From: Dasypus novemcinctus
Lineage: Eukaryota > Chordata > Mammalia > Cingulata > Dasypodidae
Assembly (NCBI RefSeq): GCF_030445035.2
Contig: NC_080699.1
Location: forward strand, 1,178,001 to 1,242,000
Direction: 5' to 3'
DNA: 64,000 nucleotides
Part shown: positions 1 to 11,717 of the stretch, one piece after another
Numbering within the stretch: position 1 is the first letter of the stretch
Layout: every line of letters begins with the position of its first letter
The notes under the pieces: model-generated
Told to the model about the DNA's origin: nothing
The model's input: the letters and a program-made list of their open reading frames with translations, nothing else
Database searches by the model: none
Made by a program: the position numbers and the translations under genes

Positions 1-209
1 GATGACTGCACTGTCATCTAAATATATCATGTAATCTCATGGAGTTATTCACCAGAATATAGGTCATCAGAAAATAGAATGAGGTTAGAGAATAGAAAGC
101 TGAGGGTTATGCTGTATAGAACTGGTAAAAAATTGTTTGCTGATCTTTGAATATGAATAAACAAGGTGAAAGCATATCATAATGTCTGTAACTAGCAGAA
201 CTATTATAT

Positions 210-552
210 GGTACTGAAAGGGAAAGTTTAAGGTCATGCATATTACTAAAAGGAAAGCTAAAAAATATAACGTGGGACTATATAGCATAGTAAAACCCCA
301 TGTGAAATATGAAAATGGGTAATATTGCAGATATGACTGTTTTTCTTTGAAATTGAACAATATTAATGTTAGGAGATATTTGTATTGGGTCAAAAGAACA
401 CATGCTAATATGAAAGAAACCAGACAAAGTACTATATATTGTATGATTCCATTTATATAAAATGTAAGTTAAATCAGTTTATAAAGATCAAATTAGATTT
501 TAAAAATTTATTTCATAAAAAGCAATTCACTGATATGGATTCTCCCCCCAGT
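210..552 (+). repeat. Old LINE-like 3' fragment
   Basis: AT-rich stretch with the same word order as 61310-61905 (ACTA.AAGGAAAGCTAAAAAA, then a run with GAAAGAAACCAGA and TGACTCCAT-like words). Two diverged copies of one family, probably the 3' end of an old L1. It lies in MRE11 intron 11. The assignment is by eye. Confidence 0.4.
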
Positions 553-565
553 ACAGTATCATATG

Positions 566-655
566 GGGAGCAGATGTCGCTCAAGTGGTTGAGTGCCTGC
601 TTCCCATGTACAAGGTCCTGGGTTCAATCCCCAGTACCTCCTTTAAAAACAACAA
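566..655 (+). mobile_element. DAS-type SINE, short form
   Basis: tRNA-derived head with A-box-like CTCAAGTGGTTGAGTGCC and B-box-like GGTTCAATCC, the armadillo DAS SINE pattern. It is flanked by 13-bp target duplications with one mismatch (553-565 ACAGTATCATATG, 656-668 ACAGTATTATATG). Intronic, opposite to MRE11. Confidence 0.88.
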
Positions 656-668
656 ACAGTATTATATG

Positions 669-1399
669 AGTTCCATTTAAATATCTGAATGACTGTTTCA
701 GGATGAATTAGCAGCATAATCCAATTTCTGATCACAATTTGATACTGAAAATTTGAAAAGAGAAGCCTTTTAAATCTAGGTTGGTAAAAATCTAGGTAGC
801 TTACTTGAAGGCAAGGGCCATATTTTTCCATAAATATTCTCTAACTCAATAATTCCAAAGAGAAGAGCCTCCAATATGACCAGTATTTCTCATAAAGCAG
901 CACTGTCTCAGCCAGATGACCTGTCTTGTAAATGTCAAAATAGGGGCGCCTGCCTTTACCTGGAGCATCAGAAACTTCCAGGTGTGGGACACTGCTTACC
1001 TCAAGAGACTGGCACTTCCCAAACCACTGTACGTCCTAAAGCTGGGACACTGACTAATGCAAAAATTGAGAGTATGCTCTCTGAACATTAATAACGATGG
1101 TAAATAACTGGTATTTCTTATGCGCAATGAGCCTCTGAAGTCTATAGACATTATTACTCAGCAGCACTATTTGAAAAACCTGCATTAGCAGAGAAAGTGT
1201 TCCATGTCTTTATTGACATCCACTTTATGGAAATGATAGCTAACATTCAGAAGGCAAGAGATTTAGCTATTCTTTACGTTGCCTAAGATATTAGAAAAAA
1301 TGTATTAAAACATCTTACATTATTTTCTACTTCTCTTATTAAAAATCGACCTACATAAGTCATTGTAAGAGCATCAACTTATAAAAACAACTAGCTTAC
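669..1399. other. MRE11 intron 11, nothing further recognised
   Basis: Ordinary AT-rich intronic sequence. I looked for the next MRE11 exon (the residues following the EKTG of exon 11) on the minus strand and did not find it, so exon 12 lies beyond position 1. Confidence 0.6.
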
Positions 1400-1526
1400 C
1401 TGTTTTTTCTTTTTGCTCTCTGTGCCGGAAAAAATGGATAACATCTTTTGGATTAGCGACCCGATCCACAAATTTCTGGCTAAAGCGAAGAACACTGAAA
1501 GGCTCAAAGCCTCCACTGTAGTCCAC
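1400..1526 (-). CDS. MRE11: MRE11 exon 11 (codons 367-409)
   Basis: 127 bp, acceptor CTCCAG before 1526 and donor GTAAGC from 1399. It encodes [20 protein letters not shown], continues through the [13 protein letters not shown] segment and ends on the first base of a glycine codon. This is the end of the capping domain, which positions DNA over the nuclease site. Against the human protein as I recall it there is one change (I to V at NPKDVIHFF). It is the last MRE11 exon in the window. Confidence 0.96.
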
Positions 1527-1989
1527 CTGGAGATCAGAACACACCATGAAGGCCAGGAACACCAATCCGCCAGTTTTTAAGAAAGACACTCATCCTTCAG
1601 GATTTCCAGTGTCAGTGCTAAACTAAAAGTTAATAATATTACAACACATTTTAAGTACCCAGACAGGTGATACTTTTGAGAAAATAAAGTTGGAAAGCTT
1701 AGCAAAATACTTTGTTCAGTAGACCCAGGATAAAGCACCCATTTTCACTCTGTAGGAATAACTTCACCTCCCCCATCACAAAACGAGGCACCAAGACGAC
1801 CACCTGAGGAGAAGGTGGATTTCTAAGTTTTTAAACTTTCAAACAAAAAGAAAATGTCCCACCAAAATAAAACAGCAGCCCTAGATAGATACATTAGTTA
1901 ACTGGTCCTTCATCTTGGAGATACACTGGCACACGGACAAGGATAAATGCTAGGGAAATCCATGTTGGAAAAGAAGGTCTGTGAACCCT

Positions 1990-3510
1990 GAGAAATGACT
2001 CCTTCGAGCACAGCACGCGGGAGCCGACGCTGGCCCTTCCCCAAGGCCGTCCCTGGCAAGCGAGCAGCCTTCAAGGGAACGCCCCGCGCCTGCCAGGTGC
2101 GCCCGTCGTCCTCAGCCAGCTCTTGTCCCTGTGCTCCGGGAAACGCGCCGTGCCTGCGGGGCCTGCCCAGGCACCCTAAACCAGCCATTGACGCCCTCCG
2201 CACCCCGGGCACCCCTGGAACTGTGCTCCCCTCCCTGGCACTTGGCTGCCTCCCCCACACTGCCGCCGGGAGCCTCCCCGAGTTTAAAGCCCCATCTGTT
2301 TTATCCTCCAAAGCAGGGCGGGCCCCGGAGTTCCACGAATTAACGTGTTCCTCCAGTCGACTCGACGTCCTCTGGTAATCCTGCACGACGACACCGTCCT
2401 CTGCTTTCAGGAACGAGTTAGCACTGCAGCTTGCTGGGGAAGGGCCATGCCAGCCTCTCCCGGGCCGAGCGGAGGCACGGGCAGCAACGGGCCTTTCGCT
2501 GAGCTGAGGGAGACTACTGGTCCCCAGAGGGCGGCCTCCCTCCGCCCTGCCACCCCCACTGCGCCCGTCAGACATGCCGCAGGACGGGGCTCGGCCCCAA
2601 GCCTTCCGACCATTCATACTCCTCCTGAGCCTCGTCTACTGTGGTTTTCTGCTCCTGAGAGGTCCCGCTCACTGATGACACAGCGCTCACTGAACACCTG
2701 GAATAAGCTGGGCACTGTCGGGGCTGGGGACGAGCCGCATCCCAGCCGGCGGGGAAGGCCTCCACGCGCACGAGCAGCCGCGACGGACAGAGTGGAGCCC
2801 AGAGCGCAGCGCGGAGCGAGGATGCGCGGAAGAAGCCTCAGCGCTGGCTGCCGGGAGGACAGAAGGCCTCCAGCTGGGCTCCTCCAGACCTCGTGGAGAA
2901 AGAGCCCACGTGCAGAGGAGGGAGAGCGCGGCCCGCACAGGCTCAGGCGCCGGCGAGTCCAGTCCAGCCAGACTGGAGCCTGGAGATGCTGGCAGGAAGG
3001 AGGAGGCCAGAGGGGTCGGCCCATAGCTAGACTCCTTCCTGTCGACGGGTCCAGGGACAACAAACTCGCCTTCAGCAGGACGGCGAGACTGCAGCTTAGG
3101 GAGATTATCTCACTGTGGCCTCAGTGGGGGGACGGCTTGGCCTCAGTGGGGGGAAGGCTTGGCTTAGTGGGGGGACGGCTTGCCAGGAGTGGGCAGGCTC
3201 CAGGGAGGAAGCTGCGGCCTGGGCCAGGTAAGAGGTAACGAGGGCCCTGGCAGCAAGGACGGTGGGGAGAGGACCACAGGAGTCCCGTCTAGTCCACTAC
3301 ATCTCCAATGACCAAGGAAGCAGGTCAAAACCCAGGGCCTGAGTTCAGAAGCGCACGCCACGCCACCAGCCGCGGGCCAGCATGCAGCCGGCAGCCGGCC
3401 AGGCCTCGGGCTCTGCGGCCCCTGTACTTCCGGGCTCTGCGTCCTCAGATCGGAGCTTCCAACTCGACCTGCACACGAATGAAGATTCTCTCGGAATGAA
3501 ATGCAGCAGT
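1990..3510. other. CpG-rich block inside MRE11 intron 10
   Basis: About 1.5 kb that is much richer in G, C and CpG than its flanks, with long reading frames on both strands, as expected from stop-codon depletion in GC-rich DNA. No frame resembles a protein I know, and I see no splice or start context favouring one. It could be an intragenic CpG island, an orphan promoter or a GC-rich non-coding insertion. Confidence 0.5.
3118..3182. repeat. Short tandem repeat, about 24-bp unit x ~2.7
   Basis: The unit CCTCAGTGGGGGGACGGCTTGG recurs with small changes (CCTCAGTGGGGGGAAGGCTTGG, then CTTAGTGGGGGGACGGCTTG). It marks the 3' part of the CpG-rich block. Confidence 0.75.
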
Positions 3511-3719
3511 CCAGGTGGGTGGGCAGCCCGCATTTTTGACCGTTTCCCAAGCAATGCCAATGCTGATGCTTGAGACCACACTTCTCAGAGTCCGGGCTCA
3601 AGGCGGTCTGAGCTGGAGGTAGATGTGGGTTCACCCTACTGTACAAGGCTAAAGTCACATATCTAGAGTGGAAGAGGGCTATAGCTAGGAGTAAGGGCAG
3701 GCGCTTGGAAAAAGAATGG

Positions 3720-4235
3720 CACAGGGCAAAAGGGCTGTTGGACTGCAGCTAGCATGCTTGCTGACACCATGCTTCTACTACTTACATCCTCTGCTGAGAG
3801 CACGCCTCCACTGCTAGCATGCTCTGCAGACAGTGTGCCTCTACAGCTAGCATGCTCTGCCGAGAGCGTGCATCTACTGCTAGCATGCTTAGCTAGCACG
3901 CTGTTGACACCACGCCTCTACTGCTAAATCCTCTACTGCCAACATCCTCTGCTGACAGCGCGCCTCTACAGCTAGCATGCTCTGCTGAGAGCGTGCATCT
4001 ACTGCTAGCATGCTTAGCTAGCACGCTGTTGACACCACGCCTCTACTGCTAAATCCTCTACTGCCAACATCCTCTGCTGACAGCGCGCCTCTACAGCTAG
4101 CATGCTCTGCTGAGAGCGTGCATCTACTGCTAGCATGCTTAGCTAGCACGCTGCTGACACCACGCCTCTACTGCTAAATCCTCTACTGCCAACATCCTCT
4201 GCCGACAGTGCGCCTCTACAGCTGATCACCATGAA
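3720..4235. repeat. Minisatellite with a 125-bp unit
   Basis: CTACAGCTAGCATGCTCTGC starts at 3841 and 3966 and CTACAGCTAG again at 4091, with a partial fourth unit at 4216, so the period is exactly 125 bp and three full copies are nearly identical. Shorter, less regular units built from the same words (ACAGCTAGCATGC, CTACTGCTA, CCTCTGCTGA) precede it from about 3740. Each unit carries palindromic words such as GCTAGC, GCATGC and AGCATGCT. Confidence 0.93.
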
Positions 4236-4739
4236 TTCTTTGATTGTGTCTCCTTGATATGTGAACCCCTCTTGCTAAGGCTAAGGACAGATGCCACGTA
4301 TGAACTGAGAACTTTTTTTAAGTCTGCAGTTCCCAAATTTTATCCAATCTCAGCCTAGAACCCACAGATCCATCTATTCTTTCTCATTTCTCCCAGTGCA
4401 AGTGTCGACAAGGTCTTTGGTAAAAACTCCGAGTAGGTCTTCTGCCACCCCGCTCCCCTTCCCACAGCCCCCTCCTGACAGTGACACCCCGAGGCGAGGA
4501 GAGAGACGGCTGCATGTGGCCCTTCCTCCCCTGCCCCGCTCTCCCCCTTACCCTCTCCCACTCCTGAGATGCTCACAAGTAGGTTCTGGCTTCTGTGGGC
4601 TCATCTGGAATCAAACAGACTCTGAACTGTCAAGAGCTGATTTACTAACAAGTTCTTGGGAGACATGCCAGCGCATGTATTTTAAACTGATGGTGTACTC
4701 AGAGCCCTCTATAACCACCAAAACAGCAGCTGAGAAAGT

Positions 4740-4850
4740 GTGCAGCCATGCCTTGTTTAAAGCACTTTAAGTCAACTGTTTCATTTACATACAATTAGTA
4801 TTTAATCCTCACAATGATCCCAGTGGGTAGATGCTAAAGTTAAGTCAGTG
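4740..4850 (-). repeat. MIR-like fragment
   Basis: TTTAATCCTCACAATGATCC followed by CAGTGGGTAGATGCTAAAGTTAAG reads as the reverse complement of the MIR core. Heavily diverged. Confidence 0.5.
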
Positions 4851-5361
4851 CTTATTTCTTCCTTGGTTCCCTTCAAACACTAAAGCCAGCATGGAAGTAC
4901 AAAACTTTAAAAAGTTAAATGAAAAATAATAAAGACCCAGAAAATCTACAGGTGTGATTAAAAAGACAGATCCACCACTGATACAGAATGTGCAGGTGTC
5001 CACGGCGCCTCCAGAACCGGATAACAGACCTGGTCATATCTGGACTCTCGACGCGGCCAATGCTAAGAATGCAGTACTACCTTTCCGAAATCAATAAATT
5101 TCCAGTGAAAATTTACACAGGAAACTTCAACTTCTTAGAATTTACTACTCTCAAAAATTATTAATCCCTTCAACGTATTTACCAAATACCTGCTTCATGC
5201 CAGGAATTATTCTGGGATCAATAGATACATGTTAACAAAACTCACAGGGTTCCAAACTTAAGTGGCGCTCACACTTTTGTAGTTAAGGACAAAGAGTAAC
5301 CAAAACAAGGCACGAGTGCTGGGGAATGGCAAGCAGGTGCACTCGTAGCGCTGGGGCCGCG

Positions 5362-5775
5362 CAGGCCTGGCCAGGCCGAGCGGGGCTGACCGGGTGGAGA
5401 GACAGCTAGGGCCCGAGTTGGGCTGACTGGGTAGAGAGCTGGGTAGAGAGCCGGCTAGGGCCCAAGCAGGGCTGACTGGGTACAGAGCCAGCTAGGGCCC
5501 AAGTGGGGCTGACCGGGTGGAGAGCAGGCCAGAGCCCGAGTGGGGCTGACCGGGTGGAGGATGGCCAGGCCCGAGCGGGGCTGACTAGGTGGAGAGCAGG
5601 CCAGGGCCTCAGCGGGGCTGACCAGGTGGAGAGCAGGCCAGGGCCTCAGCGGGGCTGACCAGGTGGAGAGCAGGCCAGGGCCTCAGCGGGGCTGACCAGG
5701 TGGAGAGCAGGCCAGAGCCCGAGCGGGGCTGACCGGGTGGAGGATGGCCAGGCCCGAGCGGGGCTGACTGGGCAA
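5362..5775. repeat. GC-rich minisatellite, ~37-bp unit
   Basis: Tandem units of the form GGGCTGACCAGGTGGAGAGC joined by AGGCCAGGGCCTCAGCG. Three central copies (about 5598-5710) are almost identical at 37 bp; the outer units vary in length and sequence (CCGGGTGGAGGATGG variants). About ten units lie in MRE11 intron 10, close to exon 10. Confidence 0.92.
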
Positions 5776-6063
5776 ACAAAGGACTGCAGCGGCAGCGCTG
5801 CGGCGACCACACGAGGTGCGGGAGAACAGTGAAGTCGGCGCTCTCAGCCAGCCTGTTACACAAAACCACACCGCAGAGAAAACTGAGAACAAGACGGCAA
5901 GCTACCAGCACATACTGATCAAATCAAACCCTTACTGCTTTAGTATTTTTGCCTCCCTATGGTGACTGCAAGAACACTCCTGGAGGCTTCTATGAAAATC
6001 CATGCCTAGTGTGTATTATTACACCTTGCAAATTAAAGTTTAATTTATATAAATGGAACTCAC

Positions 6064-6144
6064 TCGCAGTCGTATAAGCGGCTTCTCCGGCTGTCGGGAA
6101 TTTCCCAGACGTTCCCGCTCAGCATTTTCAAGCATTTCTTCAAT
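6064..6144 (-). CDS. MRE11: MRE11 exon 10 (codons 340-366)
   Basis: 81 bp, an exact multiple of three, with acceptor TTTGAG before 6144 and donor GTGAGT from 6063. It encodes 27 residues from [16 protein letters not shown] to PLIRLR, a helical linker in the capping domain. It is too short to stand out as an open frame; it was found by reading the complement between exons 9 and 11. Skipping it would keep the frame. Differences from the human residues as I recall them include H to R (NSRQPEK) and V to I. Confidence 0.95.
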
Positions 6145-6424
6145 CTCAAAATAAAAACATATAAGGATTAAATTTCCTAAACCACAAAGCCATCCTTACT
6201 TCCTGGTTCATTTATAATTATACCTGTTAAGAACACCTTCTCTTAATGTCCTCGGTAATCCCACTCCTTAATGTTTCTCTTTCACCAAAGTTCTTAAATG
6301 CTTCAATCTTTATCCCCTTAGAAGAGAACTTAGAACATTACTCCTCTTGAATCTTCTATTCCTATTTCAATATGGTTTCTACCTGGACTCATTAACTTAA
6401 ACCAAATAACTCTAGTTTTAGTCA

Positions 6425-8150
6425 CTTCGTTACTTTTTAAAATTTTTGTTGTGGTAACATACATACAAGCTAACATTTCCCATTGTATAATTACATTCAA
6501 GTGTACAATTCAGGGATTAGTTAAATCCACCGTGATTAACTGGTCTTTTACTACCGGGAGGCTGGCCTGGGCCGTGGGGGCTGGAACGCAGGGCCTGCAG
6601 GGGTCGCCTGCCCCGGCCGCTTCCCGCAGCCACTGGCTTCCACCACGCTTGTTTTCATTAAGAGCAGTTACAGGTTCACAGACAACTCCTGCACACAGAC
6701 AGAGGTCCACACACTCCCTCCGCCCAGCACCTTGCACTGGTACGTACATTTGCTGCAATGGATGAAAGAACGTTTTTATAATTGTACTGCTAACTACAGT
6801 GCGCAGAATTCACGGCGTGCTGCCCAACCATGGATTCTAAAATTCAGTATTCTAGTGATACATATGCATCCTAAAATTTCCCCTTTTAACCACGTTCAAC
6901 TATCTATTTCAGTGCTGCCCATTAGGTTCAGACTGTTGTGCCACCGTCACCACCATCCATTACCAAAACGCTTCTATCACCCCAAATAGAAACTGTAAAC
7001 TCTAAGCACAACCCCCCATTCCTACCCCCACCCAGGCCCCTGGTAACCTGTATTTTATCCTGACTCTATGGATTTGCTGGTTCTAATTATTTCATTTCAG
7101 TGACTCGATACAATATTTGTCCTTCTGTGTCTGCTTTACTTCACCCGACATGATGTCCTCAAGGCTCATCCATGTTATCACAGGTCTCAGAATTTCATTC
7201 CTCTTCACAGCCGAGTAATATTCCACTGTGTGAATACACCACATTTCATTGATCCACTGATCAATTAGTGGACACTTGGGTTGCTTCCATCTTTTGGTAA
7301 TTGTGAATAAAGCCACTACGGACACTGGTGTGCAAATACCTATTCAAGTCCCTGCTTTCAATTCTTTTGGAAGTATACCTAGATCACACTGTAATTCGAT
7401 ACTTTACTTTCTGAGGAACCACCAAGCTGTTTCCATGGCAGCTGCTCCATCTTACATTCCCACCAGCGGTTCAGGAGGGTTCCAATTCCTCCACATCCTC
7501 ACCTTATCCTTACCTGAGAAGATGTGAGTTTACAAGACAATCGTGCATTCCATCCGTATATTTTCTGGTTTTTTAAGTAATAGCCATTGTAGTGGGTGTG
7601 ATCTGGCATCTCACTGAGGTTTTGATTTGCATTTTTCTAATGACTAACAATGTTGAATATCTTTCCAAGTGTTTACTGGCCACTTGCATATCTTTTTTGG
7701 AGAAATGTCTATTCAAGTCCTTTGTCCATTTTTAATTGGGCTATCATTTTGTTGCTAAGTTTAAAGAGGTCTTTATATATTCTAGATATTAAGCACGCAT
7801 CACAACTATTTTCTTCCATTTTGCAAACTGCCTTTTTACTTTCTTGATAATGTCCTTTGATTGCACAGAGTTTTTAATTTCAGTGAAGTCCAATTTATCT
7901 ACCTTTTCTTTTGGTGCTTGTATTTTTGAGGTCCTAAGAATCCCTGCCAAATCCAAGGTCATGAAATTCTCCCTTATGTTTTCTTCTACAAGTTTTATGG
8001 TGTTAGCCATTATATTTAGGTTGTTGATCCACTTAGTTAATTGTATACTTCTGTGAGGGAGGGGTCCACCTTCATTCTTTTGCATGTGAATATCCAGTTT
8101 TTTCAGTACCGCTTGTTGAAGAGACTCTTTTTCCCTGTAAGGAACTGAAT
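6425..8150 (-). mobile_element. Old L1 3' region, antisense
   Basis: Reading the plus strand gives the familiar reverse complement of an L1M-type 3' end: GTGTACAATTCAGGGATTAG, TATGGATTTGCTGGTTCT, GAGTAATATTCCACTGTGTG, AATTGTGAATAAAGCCACTA, TTTTGATTTGCATTTTTCTA, TGAATATCCAGTTTTTTCAG. Frames are broken. A GC-rich patch at about 6545-6760 is foreign to the L1 pattern and may be a later insertion. It lies in MRE11 intron 9. Confidence 0.85.
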
Positions 8151-8164
8151 TTTTTATTTGATTT

Positions 8165-8205
8165 AAAAAGCCACATGTGTTAGTGGCTACGTTATTGGAC
8201 AGCAC
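8165..8205. repeat. Terminal fragment of a hAT-type DNA transposon
   Basis: The end motif GTGGCTACGTTATTGGACAG, then CACAG, matches the terminal words of the elements near 26470 and 51133. Only the end remains. Confidence 0.45.
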
Positions 8206-8373
8206 AGATTTGTAAGAATAACATTTACTGGGCCATTTCTTTTAGTTCAACAGGCATTTAGACAGCACCTACTTGTGCCAGCTCCTCAGTGAAGCGGCCC
8301 CACCTCAGAGGGTTCAGACAGACGAGCCGCCTCGGGGGTTCCTAACCAGGGACACCTGGCAAATCTGGAAACT

Positions 8374-8459
8374 CGATTTTTAAAGGAGGTACTGAAGACT
8401 GACCCCGGGACCTCGTACGTGGGAAGCAGGCGCTCACCCACTGGGCTACACCCACTCTG
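8374..8459 (-). mobile_element. DAS-type SINE, short form
   Basis: Reverse-complement tRNA-like head: GGGACCTCGTACGTGGGAAG, then CAGGCGCTCACCCACTGGGC. Imperfect target duplications CTGGAAACT (8365-8373) and CTGGAAACC (8460-8468) flank it. Confidence 0.82.
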
Positions 8460-9831
8460 CTGGAAACCTCCTTCACGGCTTTGACTGCAGCAGTGGGGCA
8501 GGTCCTGCACCTGCAGCTTAGTGGGTGGAGGTCCCGGTGCTATAAACATCCCACAATGCACAGGACAGCACCCACCACTCAAGAGAGCACGCCAGCCCTG
8601 CTGCCAGCTGCCAAGGCCGGGAAACCCTGGTCTGCCTCTAAGACCAACCCAAGAGGGGCACGGTGTGGCCGGACACTCGCTGCACTGCCCACCGGCTACA
8701 GACGTGTTTAGGGAGGATCACACGACTCAAGGAAAACTCAGTGCAGGGCTGTATTTGGAATTACTGGGGAAGATGGTCATTCAGCTAGAAAGTGACCGCT
8801 GTAAAGACAACACAAACGCGGGGCCACCGAGGGAGAATGCGTTTCCTAGAGTGAAGTTTTACACAAAACAGAGTGGGCTGCAAGGTCTGGGCACGGGAAA
8901 GAGAAAGCGGCGATCCTGATGCACATTCAAGTCCCAGGATCTGGCATCCGGAGGCCAGCAAACCTCCTCTCCAGTATGTGAGCTGCACACTCCAGCAGCG
9001 CAGGCTCTGGACGTTACGAAGTTCAGGTTCAGTTTCTTGCATATAAAATGTGACGACAAACCCGACCACAAAGCATTGCTGAATGGATTAAATGCAAAAT
9101 ACTGTCACAGGGCCAGGCACATACAAGCATTCAATGAACGTTAGTGATCTTCATCATCATCACTCTTGTGCTCTCCGCAGATTTTCATGAAAGTAAACTG
9201 TAAAGAAGGGTTGGTACAGACTAAGAGCTCAGCCAGCAGGGAACACTGCCGAGCTCCCGCCTTCCATTACCACGCCGGCCTCCACCAGCAGCAGCGGCTC
9301 CAGAACGTCGGTGCGGGCTCAGGCGTGGCAACTGCAGAGGAGGGGGACGGCCAGGCTGCAGCGGCACGGCGCACCGAGCACGGCGACCACGCTCGGTGAT
9401 TTTATTTGGAGCGTTCGGAGTGAAGGGAGGGACGCCTGACGCAGATAACGAGACAGGCTAAGGCCCTCACCCCACATTCCCCCAATTCCCCAAACGAAGC
9501 CACTCTCTGCTTTCGTAAGTAAAACGAATGAACGAATCGTCACATCAGGAGGAGAACAGGAGAAAAGATTATATACGTGATTTTGAGGAGAGAAGAATTT
9601 GGATGGGGTTTTAACCAAATAGTTTCTTTTATACATAGCATTTCTTCTTCTCAATTACTTAAAATAAATTTATTTAAAAAGTCTTTGACACATTGAACCC
9701 ATTTACCGAGTGGTGGTTCCCAACAGGCGACAGGGGATATTAACACACAGCGGCCTCCACCCCAGGAGCCACTCAGGACGAAACCACCTCCAGCTACGGC
9801 AGACCTCCGACACCCTCCCCGGAAGACGCAC
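8460..9831. other. MRE11 intron 9 remainder, mostly unassigned
   Basis: No gene is visible. A MIR 3'-end fragment lies at about 9075-9165 (ACAGGGCCAGGCACATACAA, then GCATTCAATGAACGTTAGTG). The sequence just upstream of exon 9 is unusually GC-rich for this intron. Confidence 0.5.
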
Positions 9832-10003
9832 CTTCTCCCAACAGAAGCTCTGGATGGCCTGGGTCACTCGAGGGTCATCTGGACTAAAGACGTCCGGATG
9901 GTTGGCCAGCACCACGTCCTCCATGTAAAACCGCCGCACGGTCTGAAGCGGCATCTTGTGCAGGTTCATCTTCTTCCCTTTGACGCGCAGCAAACCCACG
10001 TGC
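9832..10003 (-). CDS. MRE11: MRE11 exon 9 (codons 282-339)
   Basis: 172 bp, acceptor CTTTCAG before 10003 and donor GTGCGT from 9831; matches coding positions 846-1017. It encodes [20 protein letters not shown] through [15 protein letters not shown], the start of the capping domain. It is the most diverged coding exon here: about 13 of 57 residues differ from the human protein as I recall it, mostly conservative (I to V, K/R exchange, N to D) and many from A/T to G/C codon changes. The frame is intact. Confidence 0.96.
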
Positions 10004-10726
10004 CTGAAAGAGGAGACGGAGTCAGCACGGGGCTGCCACGGGGCACGGGCCCACCATCGTACTTCTCACCCTGCTTCCACGAAACTGTCTCCATAAAGCC
10101 AAACCCCTAAGAAGACATGTTGTGGAAATTTAATCTTAAGGTTATTTCACAGGGAAAAAAGGGGAAAAAAAAGGACATACGTAAGTATAATAAAATATTT
10201 TCAGGACTATGGTAGTATTATACACATGTATGTACATAAAAATAATTAGTGGTGGAATCATAAAGAAAAAACAAAAAATAAAAGCAAATAAAAAAAATAG
10301 AAACAAAAAGCCAAAAAAGTTAAAAAAAGAAAAATCTGACAAACTTAAATCCTACTGCCATATTCTTTAAACCAATTACCTAGTAACAATCAGAACTTAA
10401 GTGGAATCAAAGGTTAAAACCCATAATAAAAGTTGAGTTTAATCACTGTTTTAGGTGAAGTGGCTTATAAATGAATTTTGTAAAATTGGTAACCATCTAC
10501 AGGACTCGAAACTTAATAAAGAACAAGACTAACAGTCAAGACGTGACTACCACCTCTTGAGCATCTTCTGCTGAGAATGGGGTATAATCTGGGAAAATCG
10601 TGATGACGTGGAATGGTCGACCTTTGTAAATAAGTCTACCATATAAACAACACCGTGAGTGACATGACCCTCAGAGTTGACCAGCAGCATTCTGTAAATT
10701 AGTTAGCAATGTATAACAGTTACTCA

Positions 10727-10927
<201 letters not shown>

Positions 10928-11717
10928 TTAAAAACGAATACTATAAATACCCAGAGGTAAAGCATTACGAGAAATAAGCCTAAATGGTTCTTTCTTTATC
11001 CATTCACTAAAGATACAGTAAATCCCTCTACAAGCCAGAACTATACAAGGGATTAGGAAAACAAAGAACCAATACCTAAGCCCTGCCCTCAAGGGGTTTA
11101 CAAATCTGCACTGAAGAAAATAATTGTTCTTTGTCACGCAAAAATAACTGCCACAGGGCCCGGTACACTAGAAGCCCCCAAAGAGAAAGCAGCAGTTCCA
11201 CACTTAGAGGGAGATCTGGAAGGCTGTGGAGAGGGACGACCCCATCCCCATTTAGAGATCACAGGGGACTGCAGGGAGGGGCGGCCCCCTTAAGGAATTC
11301 ATAAAAGCAGGCACACTAGTAAGACCCTAACTGGTCTGGTTACACATTTTAAAAAGAACACAGAAAATGAAGGTGTTAAAATAAACTTTGTGGGATAAAA
11401 ACAAACCTCTAAATATGTCCATTCATTTGAACATCACCTCTTTCTTTTCCTGATTATAAAAATGGGTGTAAGTGGGAAAAATACACCAAATATAACTATG
11501 GACTATAGATAGCAGTAGTATTATGATGCTGTTCTTTCATCATTTGTAACAAATGTGTCACAACAATGTCTGGGATGTATGGGAATCCTGTATGGTATGC
11601 ATGAATTGTTTTGTGAACTCACAGCTTCCCTCATAAAATAAATAAATATGGTGTAATACCTACCATACATAAGAGGTACGAGTTTTCAGTATTGAGTAAC
11701 AAATGATTTCCAAAATG

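Noticed and set aside
566-655. tRNA gene
   Set aside because: A and B boxes belong to a DAS SINE with target duplications; the cloverleaf is not intact. The same applies to the other SINE heads.
1910-3238. Long overlapping reading frames (up to 297 codons) on both strands
   Set aside because: They lie in CpG-rich DNA where stops are rare, on both strands at once, with low-complexity R/P/G-rich translations and no family resemblance.
3720-4235. CRISPR-like array
   Set aside because: Direct tandem minisatellite without unique spacers, in a mammalian intron.
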